From Anaerolineales bacterium (GTDB lineage: Bacteria > Chloroflexota > Anaerolineae > Anaerolineales > DRMV01): 5,848 nt of DNA. Each line of letters opens with the position of its first letter. Position 1 is the first letter of the stretch. The DNA is taken from positions 1 through 5,848 of the forward strand of contig WFVP01000118.1 in the NCBI GenBank assembly GCA_015491595.1. Reading direction: 5' to 3'. The position numbers and the translations under genes were made by a program. Of this stretch, positions 1-5,848 are shown piece after piece. The notes under the pieces were generated by a model, which saw only the letters and a program-made list of their open reading frames with translations, had not been told where the DNA came from and searched no databases.

Positions 1-2
1 TC

Positions 3-863
3 CCTACCCCGGCCGCCCTGGCCACGCCCCGAATCGGGGGACGACGCATCGACCGCACGTGGAACATCCTCTTCCTGGGTTCCGACCGGCTGTCCACCGA
101 CCAGCGTCACTGGCGCACCGACGCCATCATGCTCATCATGATTGACAAGGACACCGGCGAGGTGGCCATCGTAAGTATTCCTCGTGACCTGTACCTCAAA
201 ATTCCCGGCTACATGGAGGAACGCATCAACATCGCGGACAACGTGGGCGAACGGGGGAAGTCCTCCCGGGCCAAGAGCGGCCCTGACCTGATGCGCCTCA
301 TCTTTCGGGAGTACTTCGGTGTGCGGGTGGACAACTACATCCGGTTGGACATCCCCGGTCTGCTGAAAATCTTCGAAATCCTGGAGCCCGTGGAGGTGGA
401 CATCGCCTGTGAACAGACCCTCTACTACCTGGGCAAAACCTACCACTTTCAACCTGGCCGGCAATCCCTGAACGCGGAGGAACTCTTCATCTACATGACG
501 AAACGGGGCGGCAAGGATGACATGGACCGTATCCGCCGCCAGCAGCGGGGTCTCCTGGCCCTGCGTCGTCGGGCCAAGGAACTCAATCTCCTCCCTAAAC
601 TCCCGGCCCTGTACCGGGCCCTTTCGGAAAGCGTCCAGACCGACCTGGGCCTGCTGGACCTCCTCTGGCTGGCCCGTTTTGCGATGGACCTGCCCATGGA
701 CCACGTATACGGTTTCGCCCTCAACTATCGCTATCTTCAGCCTTATACCACGGAGAAGGGTGAGAAAGTGCTGCTTCCCAGGGATTGGGAGGCCATTCGC
801 ACGGCCATTGAAACCGTCTTCGACCAGAAGAACCCCGTGTTTCAAGCCACGGAGTGCAAGTAA
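3..863 (+). CDS. LytR-CpsA-Psr (LCP) family glycopolymer transferase, 5' partial
   Basis: The reading frame is open from base 3, so the start lies left of the window and 286 C-terminal residues are seen. An apparent ATG at 129 falls inside the conserved core and is not the start. LCP enzymes move polyprenyl-linked glycopolymers onto the cell wall or another envelope acceptor, outside the membrane and anchored by an N-terminal helix; that helix would be off the edge here. Visible family landmarks, numbered from base 3, are NILFLGSD (21-28), RTD (38-40), SIPRD (58-62) and DMDRIRRQQ (173-181), in the usual order and spacing. The arginine-rich signature near 164-181 reads Y-M-T-K-R, with Thr166 where the family usually has Arg. 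No LytR_C extension follows the catalytic domain. The stop is 12 nt before the cystathionine synthase start, suggesting co-transcription. Family membership is clear; the polymer transferred cannot be told. Confidence 0.93.
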   Translation, partial: PTPAALATPRIGGRRIDRTWNILFLGSDRLSTDQRHWRTDAIMLIMIDKDTGEVAIVSIPRDLYLKIPGYMEERINIADNVGERGKSSRAKSGPDLMRLIFREYFGVRVDNYIRLDIPGLLKIFEILEPVEVDIACEQTLYYLGKTYHFQPGRQSLNAEELFIYMTKRGGKDDMDRIRRQQRGLLALRRRAKELNLLPKLPALYRALSESVQTDLGLLDLLWLARFAMDLPMDHVYGFALNYRYLQPYTTEKGEKVLLPRDWEAIRTAIETVFDQKNPVFQATECK

Positions 864-867
864 GGAG
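862..867 (+). promoter_or_regulatory. Ribosome binding site AAGGAG that sets the start of the next gene
   Basis: AAGGAG overlaps the TAA stop of the LCP gene (861-863) and ends 8 nt before the ATG at 876. The in-frame GTG at 867 lies within this Shine-Dalgarno sequence and so cannot use it. This favours ATG 876 as the start of the PLP enzyme and fits translational coupling to the upstream gene. Confidence 0.75.
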
Positions 868-875
868 TGGGTGCC

Positions 876-2009
876 ATGCGTTTTGAAACCCTGCTCGTGC
901 ACGCGGGTGTCGAACCCGACCCCACCACCGGGGCCATCATGACACCCGTCTACCTCACGTCGACCTATGTCCAGGATGGTGTGGGCAGGCCCCGTCAGGG
1001 GTACGAGTACAGCCGCACCAAGAACCCCACCCGAACCGCGCTGGAGGCCAGCATCGCCGCGCTGGAGGGCGGGGCTTACGCCCTGGCCTTCGCGTCAGGC
1101 ATGGCGGCCATCGATACTGTCATGCGCCTGCTGCCTCCAGGAAGCCACGTGGTGGTGGGCAACGATGTGTATGGCGGTACCTACCGCCTCTTTGAACGGG
1201 TCTACCGCCCCTACGGCCTGGAGTTCACCTATGTGGACACCACCCAGCCCGAACAGGTGGCCCAGGCCTTGCGGGAGGAAACCCGCATGATTTGGCTGGA
1301 AACCCCCACCAACCCCCTCCTCCGGGTGACGGACATCCAGGCCATCGCCCGTCTGGCCCATAATCACCCCGCGCGGCCCTGGGTCGCGGTGGACAACACC
1401 TTCGCCACGCCCTACCTGCAACGCCCCCTGGAATTGGGCGCGGACATCGTGGTCCACTCCACCACCAAGTACCTGGGCGGCCACTCCGATGTGGTGGGCG
1501 GCGCGGTGGTGGTCCAGGACCCCGACCTGCACGAGCGCCTGGCCTTCCTCCAGAACGCGGTGGGCGCGGTCCCCGGACCCATGGACTGCTTCCTGGTGTT
1601 ACGGGGTATCAAGACCTTAGCCGTGCGCATGGACCGGCACAGCGCCAACGCGCAGGCCGTGGCCGAGTTCCTGGCCCGCCACCCCAAGGTGAAGCGAGTC
1701 CACTACCCCTTCCTGCCCACCCATCCCCAATACGAGGTGGCCCGGCGCCAGATGAAGGCAGGAGGCGGTATGGTGTCCTTTGAGGTCGAAAGCCCCGAAG
1801 AGGCCATCCGGGTCGCGGAGAGCACGAAGATTTTCGCCCTGGCCGAATCCCTGGGCGGGGTGGAATCCCTCATCGAGGTGCCCGCGGCCATGACCCATGC
1901 CTCTACTGCAGGCTCCACCCTGGAAGTTCCGGCCACTCTGGTCCGTCTCTCCGTGGGCATCGAGCACGCGGACGACCTCATCGCGGACCTGGAACAGGCC
2001 CTGGGGTGA
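876..2009 (+). CDS. Cystathionine gamma-synthase/gamma-lyase family PLP enzyme
   Basis: A complete 377-residue protein of the Cys/Met metabolism PLP-dependent family (fold type I), close in length to E. coli MetB (386 aa). These cytosolic enzymes either join an activated homoserine to cysteine (synthase, methionine branch) or split cystathionine (lyase, cysteine branch). Visible sites are YEYSRTKNPTR (43-53, Tyr and Arg that contact PLP phosphate across the dimer), YGGTYRLF (99-106, ring-stacking Tyr), VDNTF (172-176, Asp173 to the pyridine nitrogen) and HSTTKYLGG with Lys198 as the Schiff-base lysine. SLGGVESLIE and the late LVRLSVGIE, whose Arg binds the substrate carboxylate, complete the set. 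All key residues are present, so it should be active. The motifs are shared by synthase, lyase and related homocysteine-forming enzymes, so exact specificity is not assigned. The start is ATG 876, backed by AAGGAG; GTG 867 would add three residues. It lies 19 nt before truD. Confidence 0.95.
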   Translation: MRFETLLVHAGVEPDPTTGAIMTPVYLTSTYVQDGVGRPRQGYEYSRTKNPTRTALEASIAALEGGAYALAFASGMAAIDTVMRLLPPGSHVVVGNDVYGGTYRLFERVYRPYGLEFTYVDTTQPEQVAQALREETRMIWLETPTNPLLRVTDIQAIARLAHNHPARPWVAVDNTFATPYLQRPLELGADIVVHSTTKYLGGHSDVVGGAVVVQDPDLHERLAFLQNAVGAVPGPMDCFLVLRGIKTLAVRMDRHSANAQAVAEFLARHPKVKRVHYPFLPTHPQYEVARRQMKAGGGMVSFEVESPEEAIRVAESTKIFALAESLGGVESLIEVPAAMTHASTAGSTLEVPATLVRLSVGIEHADDLIADLEQALG

Positions 2010-2028
2010 GGACCGGGGACGAAAGGCC

Positions 2029-3099
2029 ATGACCATAGACCTGCCCCGTATCACCGAGGACCTGCCCGGCATCACGGGCCGTCTGCGGGCCCGGCTGGAA
2101 GATTTCGTGGTGGAGGAAATCCCGGCCTATGAACCCTCGGGGGAGGGGCCCCACACCTACGTGCGCATTACCAAGCGGGGACTGACCAGTACCGAGGTGC
2201 GGGAGCGCCTGGCCCGCCTTTTCGGCCTTCGGCCCCACGATATTGGCATGGCCGGCCTCAAGGACCGGCACGCGGTCACCACCCAGACCTTCTCCATCCC
2301 CCAGGTGGACCCCGACGAGGCCCTGCACCGCATTCAGGAAGCCTATCCCGACCTGGTGGTCCACGAAGCCCAAAGACACACGAACAAACTCAAGCCCGGC
2401 CATCTCCGGGGAAACCGCTTCCGCATCGTTCTCCGTGACCCCGCTCCTGAGGACGCCCTCATCCGGGCTCAGGCCATTGCCCGGCGCTTGCGGGAAGTCG
2501 GTGTGCCCAATTACTACGGTCCCCAGCGCTTCGGGAAGTACGGGGACAACGCGGAACGCGGTAAAGCCCTCCTCCTGGGCCAGCGTCGCTTGCGGGATAA
2601 ATGGCTGCGCAAGTTCCTGCTCTCCGCCTATCAGTCGGCTCTGTTCAATGCCTACCTGGCCGAGCGCATCCGGCGGGGCTGGTTCACCCGCATCCTGGCC
2701 GGGGACATCGCGAAGAAGGCCGATACCGGAGGGTTGTTCCTGGTGGAAGACCCGGCGGAGGAACAGCCCCGTTACCAGAGGGGCGAGATTCACTTCACCG
2801 GGCCCATGTACGGGTACAAACTCTGGCAGGCCCGGGGGGAGCCGGGGGCCCTGGAAGCGGACATCCTGCACCGAGAAGGCCTGTCCCTGGAAGACTTCCG
2901 CCGGGGGAAACTCAAGGGAACCCGGCGCCTGGGCCGCTTGTGGCTGCCTGACCTTACGGTCACGGAGGACGCCCAGGGTAACCTGGTGTTTGCCTTTACC
3001 CTGCCCAAAGGGGCCTATGCCACCGCGGTCCTGCGGGAATTTCTGCGGGACGATGAGGTACTGACCGCCCTGGAGAGGGACGCGCCGGAGGAGACATAA
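2029..3099 (+). CDS. truD: tRNA pseudouridine(13) synthase TruD
   Basis: A complete 356-residue protein, near the 349 aa of E. coli TruD. TruD isomerises uridine 13 in the D-arm of certain tRNAs to pseudouridine. The N-terminal part shows the RLRARLEDFVVEEIP stretch typical of the family. The catalytic motif AGLKDRHAVTTQ (75-86) carries the nucleophile Asp79, at nearly the same position as Asp80 in E. coli. The motif NYYGPQRFG (161-169) follows, and the inserted TRUD domain runs roughly 155-310, with FTGPMYGYKLW inside it. The C-terminal FTLPKGAYATAVLREFL is also characteristic. The start at ATG 2029 gives the normal N-terminus; the open frame extends left to 1897, but that part overlaps the upstream gene and has no family similarity. 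The ribosome site is weak: GGGGA at 2015-2019, 9 nt from the ATG. Only 3 nt separate its stop from the glycosyltransferase start. Confidence 0.97.
   Translation: MTIDLPRITEDLPGITGRLRARLEDFVVEEIPAYEPSGEGPHTYVRITKRGLTSTEVRERLARLFGLRPHDIGMAGLKDRHAVTTQTFSIPQVDPDEALHRIQEAYPDLVVHEAQRHTNKLKPGHLRGNRFRIVLRDPAPEDALIRAQAIARRLREVGVPNYYGPQRFGKYGDNAERGKALLLGQRRLRDKWLRKFLLSAYQSALFNAYLAERIRRGWFTRILAGDIAKKADTGGLFLVEDPAEEQPRYQRGEIHFTGPMYGYKLWQARGEPGALEADILHREGLSLEDFRRGKLKGTRRLGRLWLPDLTVTEDAQGNLVFAFTLPKGAYATAVLREFLRDDEVLTALERDAPEET
3087..3093 (+). promoter_or_regulatory. Strong ribosome binding site GGAGGAG for the glycosyltransferase
   Basis: GGAGGAG lies inside the last codons of truD and ends 9 nt before the ATG at 3103. 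It supports that ATG as the start and tight coupling of the two genes. It is the strongest Shine-Dalgarno match among the gene starts visible here. Confidence 0.7.
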
Positions 3100-3102
3100 C
3101 CC

Positions 3103-4368
3103 ATGTTCCACCTGGTTCGCTCCTCGTCCCCCCCGGAAAGCCCTGCCGAACCGGGTGCCTTTGCGTCACCGGGTCCTTCCGGGCATCCCCTGGATGGTCC
3201 GGGGTTCTGGGCTCTCCTCTTCCTTCTCGGACGGGGCATCCTGCTTCTCTCGCTGCCCTATGAGACCCTGACGGCCTATGGCGACCTGTGGAACTTTTAC
3301 CGTCTGGCCGCGACGCCGGGGTGGCCCTATCTGGACTACTGGGTTGAATTCCCACCCCTTTATCCCTTTTTGGCAGAGGTCCTGTATCGTCTGGTTGGCG
3401 GGCGGGAACACGCTTTCGTCTACCTCCATGTCCTGAGCATGACCTTCGTTCAGGCCGGGAGTGTTTACCTGTTTGCCCGCTTGGTTTGGGGCCGGGTGGC
3501 CGCCCTTTCCCGCCTTGCGATTTATGCTTTTCTTCATCTGGGTCTGTTTTACACTTGGGGTTATTTCGACTCCCTGGCCGTCTTCTTCCTTCTTTTGGGA
3601 CTGTGGGCCGGCCTTCGGTGTCGGTTTGGTCTGGCTGGCCTGGCCCTTGGATTGGGTGGGCTGACCAAGTGGTTTCCCCTGGTGGTTCTTTTGGTTTTTC
3701 TCCCTTATTGGGATGAGGGAAGGGAGGTTTGGCGTGGGGTGATTTTTGTGTGGGGGCTGGTGTGTTTTGTGGTGGTGGGTGTATGGGGGGTTTTGTGGGT
3801 GTGGGATAATGGCTACACGCAATTTTCGTGGTATGCCCAAACTCAACGCCCGCCCTGGGAAAGCCCGTGGGCCCTTATCCATGGTCGTTTGACGACGGGG
3901 AACCTCCCTGCCTACAACCGTACCCAGCCACCACCCACGGCCGCCGATTTCCCCATCTGGGAACGGGTTCTTCCCTGGTTGGCCTTCGTCGCCCTGCTCC
4001 TGGTGGGATACGTCCTCCTCCGCAGCCGCCTATCCGCTTCGCCTGCAGACACCGAACCCTTTTCCGCAGCATCCCTACCCTGGGCCGCCTGGGTGCTGGG
4101 AGCCTTTTTCCTCACCTCCTGGGGATACAGCCCCCAGTGGGTCCTCTACACCCTTCCCCTCTTCCTCCTCGTGCTGCCCTGGCCCACCGCGGCCCTGTGG
4201 AGCCTCCTCTGGCTCCTCCTGCACCTTTTGGAATGGCCCCTGGCCCTCAGCCGGGGATGGTTCGACGCCCTATGGGTACTGGTCCCCCTGCGGCTTCTTG
4301 TTTTGGGAGTGGGCTTAGCCAGCCTCGCCAAGCCGGTGCTTCGTCCCAGCCGAGATCGATTCGAATAA
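3103..4368 (+). CDS. Polytopic membrane glycosyltransferase, GT-C fold (GT87-like)
   Basis: A complete 421-residue integral membrane protein. A Pro/Ser-rich, presumably cytoplasmic tail (about 1-33) precedes some 10-12 hydrophobic segments, from about 35-51 to 386-407. GT-C enzymes use polyprenyl-phosphate sugars and act on the outer face of the membrane. Supporting signs are a Gly-Asp pair (60-61) in the first loop, where this fold keeps its catalytic acid, then DYWVEFPPLYPF (78-89), GYFDSLAVFFLLLGL (153-167), GLTKWFPL (186-193), a large loop at about 234-286 with RPPWESPWALI, and SWGYSPQW (339-346). These resemble GT87/DUF2029 proteins of the PimE type; GT39- or GT83-like membership is the main alternative. 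Donor and acceptor are unknown. The gene follows truD by 3 nt with a strong ribosome site and probably shares the upstream promoter. Codon use shifts to T- and G-ending codons around 3490-3812, unlike its flanks. The stop faces the ATPase gene stop 17 nt away. Confidence 0.85.
   Translation: MFHLVRSSSPPESPAEPGAFASPGPSGHPLDGPGFWALLFLLGRGILLLSLPYETLTAYGDLWNFYRLAATPGWPYLDYWVEFPPLYPFLAEVLYRLVGGREHAFVYLHVLSMTFVQAGSVYLFARLVWGRVAALSRLAIYAFLHLGLFYTWGYFDSLAVFFLLLGLWAGLRCRFGLAGLALGLGGLTKWFPLVVLLVFLPYWDEGREVWRGVIFVWGLVCFVVVGVWGVLWVWDNGYTQFSWYAQTQRPPWESPWALIHGRLTTGNLPAYNRTQPPPTAADFPIWERVLPWLAFVALLLVGYVLLRSRLSASPADTEPFSAASLPWAAWVLGAFFLTSWGYSPQWVLYTLPLFLLVLPWPTAALWSLLWLLLHLLEWPLALSRGWFDALWVLVPLRLLVLGVGLASLAKPVLRPSRDRFE
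3777..3805 (+). other. Canonical G-quadruplex motif inside the glycosyltransferase gene
   Basis: Four G-runs on the plus (coding) strand, of 3, 6, 3 and 3 guanines, are separated by loops of 5, 6 and 3 nt. This fits the standard G3+N1-7 pattern. It lies in codons for a Trp/Val/Gly-rich membrane helix (residues 225-235) and would also be present in the mRNA. Whether it folds, or matters, is inference. Confidence 0.6.
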
Positions 4369-4385
4369 GGAAACAGGTCCCTTCT

Positions 4386-5848
4386 TCATCGCTCTCTCAA
4401 CCAACGCTCCAACAGGGGGAAGGCCCAGCGATAGCCGCCGTCGGCCTGCACCAGCATCTCCCGGCGCAGGAAGAAGTCTAAGGTGGGGCGCACCAAACGC
4501 CGGGCATCGGGCGGGACCCGGGCCTCCAGTTCCTCCCGGGTGATGCCCGGCTCCAGGGCCAGCAGGCGCACGATGGCCTGGTAGCCCGCCAGCACCTGAG
4601 GGTCTTCCGCCCGGCGGGGGAAGGGCTGGGCCACCTCCCAGAAGAAGCGGAAGTCGCCGGGGATTTCCCGGTACACCTGCGCTAAGGCCCAGTCCACATC
4701 GTCCAGGGTGACCTGGCGGCGGCGCTCTTCGTTGAGGCGGCGGATGAGGGCCTTGAGGGCGGCCTGGAGCCAGTTGGGCTGGCGGCCCGTATCCGCGAGC
4801 AGTTTCTCCATGGCCTCATCGGGGTAATGCACCTTACCCTCGAACTCGGGCACGGGCCGCAGGATGAGGTCCCGGGCTGCCTCTTCCTCCAGGGGGCCTA
4901 AGAGGAAGTAGCGCACGTTGATGAAGCGGTCGCTCCAGACCACGGGCAGGTCTTCGAAGGTGTACAGGCCACTGAAGAGCACCAGCCACTGCCGGCGGTG
5001 CTGGAGCATGTGCCGCAGCAGGTCCAGCACCCGCACGTCCAAACGGCCCGCGGCCATGGCCTGCTGCAGGGCCTCGTATTCGTCTAAGGCCAGCAGGAAG
5101 ACCGCGTCGGGGACCCGGGCCTCCACCGCGTCCATCCAGGCCTGCACTGCGGCGAAGGGGTCCTGCACCAGTTGCTCCGGGTCGGGTTCGGGAAGGCGCA
5201 GGCCCCGGTGCCGTTCCGCCTGCTGGCGGGCCGTGTGGATGAGTTGGCCCCAAAAGGCCTGGGGGGATTCCACCGTGCCTAAGCCCTGGGCATCCAGCAC
5301 CACAGGCACCACCTCGGGGGCCAGGCGGGCCGGCAGTTGCAGGATGAGGGAGGTCTTGCCCATGCGCCGACCGCCGAAGAGAAGCAGGGCCGGCCGCTGG
5401 GTGCGGAAGGCCGCGAACTCGGCCTCCAAACGGCGCATCACCCCTTCCCGGCCCTTGAAGGTGGCGCTGGCCGTGGCCAGGGGCGCGCCCGAGATGTAGG
5501 GGTTGGGGATGAACTCCTCCTGCCGGGCCTGCGCTACGGCCTGCTTTAGCAGGGCATGCCAGGTTTCCAGCACGGGGTGCAGGTCGCCGGTCAGGGGGCT
5601 GGCGGCCAGGGGCAGGGCTTTCTGCCAGGCCTCCACGGTCTGCAGGGCCTCCTGCAGGCGCAGGACCTTGTTGTAGGCGGTATCGCTTTCCAGGGCGGCC
5701 TGCACCTTGCCCGTGACCGTTTCCACAAAGTTCACCAGATCGCCCCACTGCTCCCGCACCTGGGGGAGCCGCCACCAGGGGGCCAGGTCCCGGTACAGGG
5801 CGGCCAGGTCCTGCAGGGTGCGGGCCCGGGCCATGCTCTCCAGCAAAA
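4386..5848 (-). CDS. AAA/STAND-type P-loop ATPase with C-terminal winged-helix-like domain, 5' partial
   Basis: The frame is open through the right edge, so the true start is outside the window; a TTG at 5846 is not a credible start and ATG 5834 has no visible support. The visible 486 residues, numbered from base 5846, begin with a helical segment (1-112), then IPNPYISG (113-120) and FKGRE (130-134), a lead-in typical of AAA_16-like ATPases. Walker A is GGRRMGKTS (158-166) and Walker B is FLLALDE (250-256). A sensor-like LVLFSG (288-293) and GRQPNWLQ (354-361), a degenerate form of the GG-P-Y-L motif, follow. Residues about 415-486 look like a winged helix ending in a basic tail. This family is related to the Orc/Cdc6 and STAND ATPases, and such domains are often fused to sensor, effector or repeat modules. 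The partner domain here is unseen, so the role is unassigned. The gene converges on the glycosyltransferase. Confidence 0.88.
   Translation of the reverse strand, partial: LLESMARARTLQDLAALYRDLAPWWRLPQVREQWGDLVNFVETVTGKVQAALESDTAYNKVLRLQEALQTVEAWQKALPLAASPLTGDLHPVLETWHALLKQAVAQARQEEFIPNPYISGAPLATASATFKGREGVMRRLEAEFAAFRTQRPALLLFGGRRMGKTSLILQLPARLAPEVVPVVLDAQGLGTVESPQAFWGQLIHTARQQAERHRGLRLPEPDPEQLVQDPFAAVQAWMDAVEARVPDAVFLLALDEYEALQQAMAAGRLDVRVLDLLRHMLQHRRQWLVLFSGLYTFEDLPVVWSDRFINVRYFLLGPLEEEAARDLILRPVPEFEGKVHYPDEAMEKLLADTGRQPNWLQAALKALIRRLNEERRRQVTLDDVDWALAQVYREIPGDFRFFWEVAQPFPRRAEDPQVLAGYQAIVRLLALEPGITREELEARVPPDARRLVRPTLDFFLRREMLVQADGGYRWAFPLLERWLRER

Noticed and set aside
867..875. GTG at 867 as the start of the cystathionine enzyme
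   Set aside because: It overlaps the AAGGAG ribosome site, while ATG 876 is correctly spaced from it and begins with the usual family N-terminus.
1978..3111. A 377-codon open frame on the minus strand covering all of truD
   Set aside because: It is an exact antisense shadow of a well-conserved gene, has no recognisable domain, and is of a kind expected where the sense gene has strong C/G third-position bias.
3166..3882. A 238-codon minus-strand frame, rich in Pro, Gln, Lys and His, opposite the glycosyltransferase
   Set aside because: Its low-complexity composition mirrors the hydrophobic sense codons, and part of it is simply the complement of the C-poor tract; no ribosome site or domain was seen.
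4367..4384. Possible bidirectional terminator hairpin between the convergent genes
   Set aside because: The stem is only AAGG/CCTT with a 9-nt loop and has no GC-rich core or T-run.
3828..4481. A 217-codon plus-strand frame crossing the end of the glycosyltransferase and the start of the convergent region
   Set aside because: It is a proline-rich shadow of the glycosyltransferase in another frame that runs into the opposite-strand ATPase gene; no domain and no ribosome site.
4834..5775. A 313-codon Gly/Ala/Pro-rich minus-strand frame inside the ATPase gene
   Set aside because: It is the shifted frame of the real ATPase, which alone carries ordered Walker A and B motifs.

Overview
The window is GC-rich (roughly mid-60s percent by eye), gene-dense bacterial chromosome with almost no non-coding DNA. 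The style of the proteins suggests a member of the Chloroflexota, possibly a thermophilic Anaerolineae-type lineage. The hints are the short LytR-CpsA-Psr protein, the GT87-like membrane glycosyltransferase and the P-loop ATPase whose catalytic domain follows an 'NPYISG...FKGRE' segment. This assignment rests on protein style only; no marker RNA gene is present.

Layout: four plus-strand genes run head to tail with gaps of 12, 19 and 3 nt and look like one transcription unit. (1) The C-terminal 286 residues of a LytR-CpsA-Psr (LCP) glycopolymer transferase, cut by the left edge. (2) A PLP-dependent cystathionine gamma-synthase/lyase family enzyme (876-2009). (3) TruD, the tRNA pseudouridine-13 synthase (2029-3099). 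(4) A polytopic GT-C type glycosyltransferase (3103-4368). A fifth gene lies on the minus strand and converges on the fourth with only 17 nt between the two stop codons. It encodes the C-terminal 486 residues or more of an AAA/STAND-type ATPase and runs off the right edge.

Functionally, the LCP protein and the membrane glycosyltransferase could both serve cell-envelope glycopolymers. The two genes between them are housekeeping enzymes of sulfur amino-acid metabolism and tRNA modification, so the cluster is best read as a compact mixed operon rather than one pathway. I found no tRNA, rRNA, CRISPR array, insertion sequence or convincing terminator, and no stretch of more than 300 nt without a gene. 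I also found no clear undescribed system. The most unusual local signal is a C-depleted, G/T-rich tract inside the glycosyltransferase gene that contains a canonical G-quadruplex motif. The unseen N-terminus of the ATPase is the part whose function is most open.
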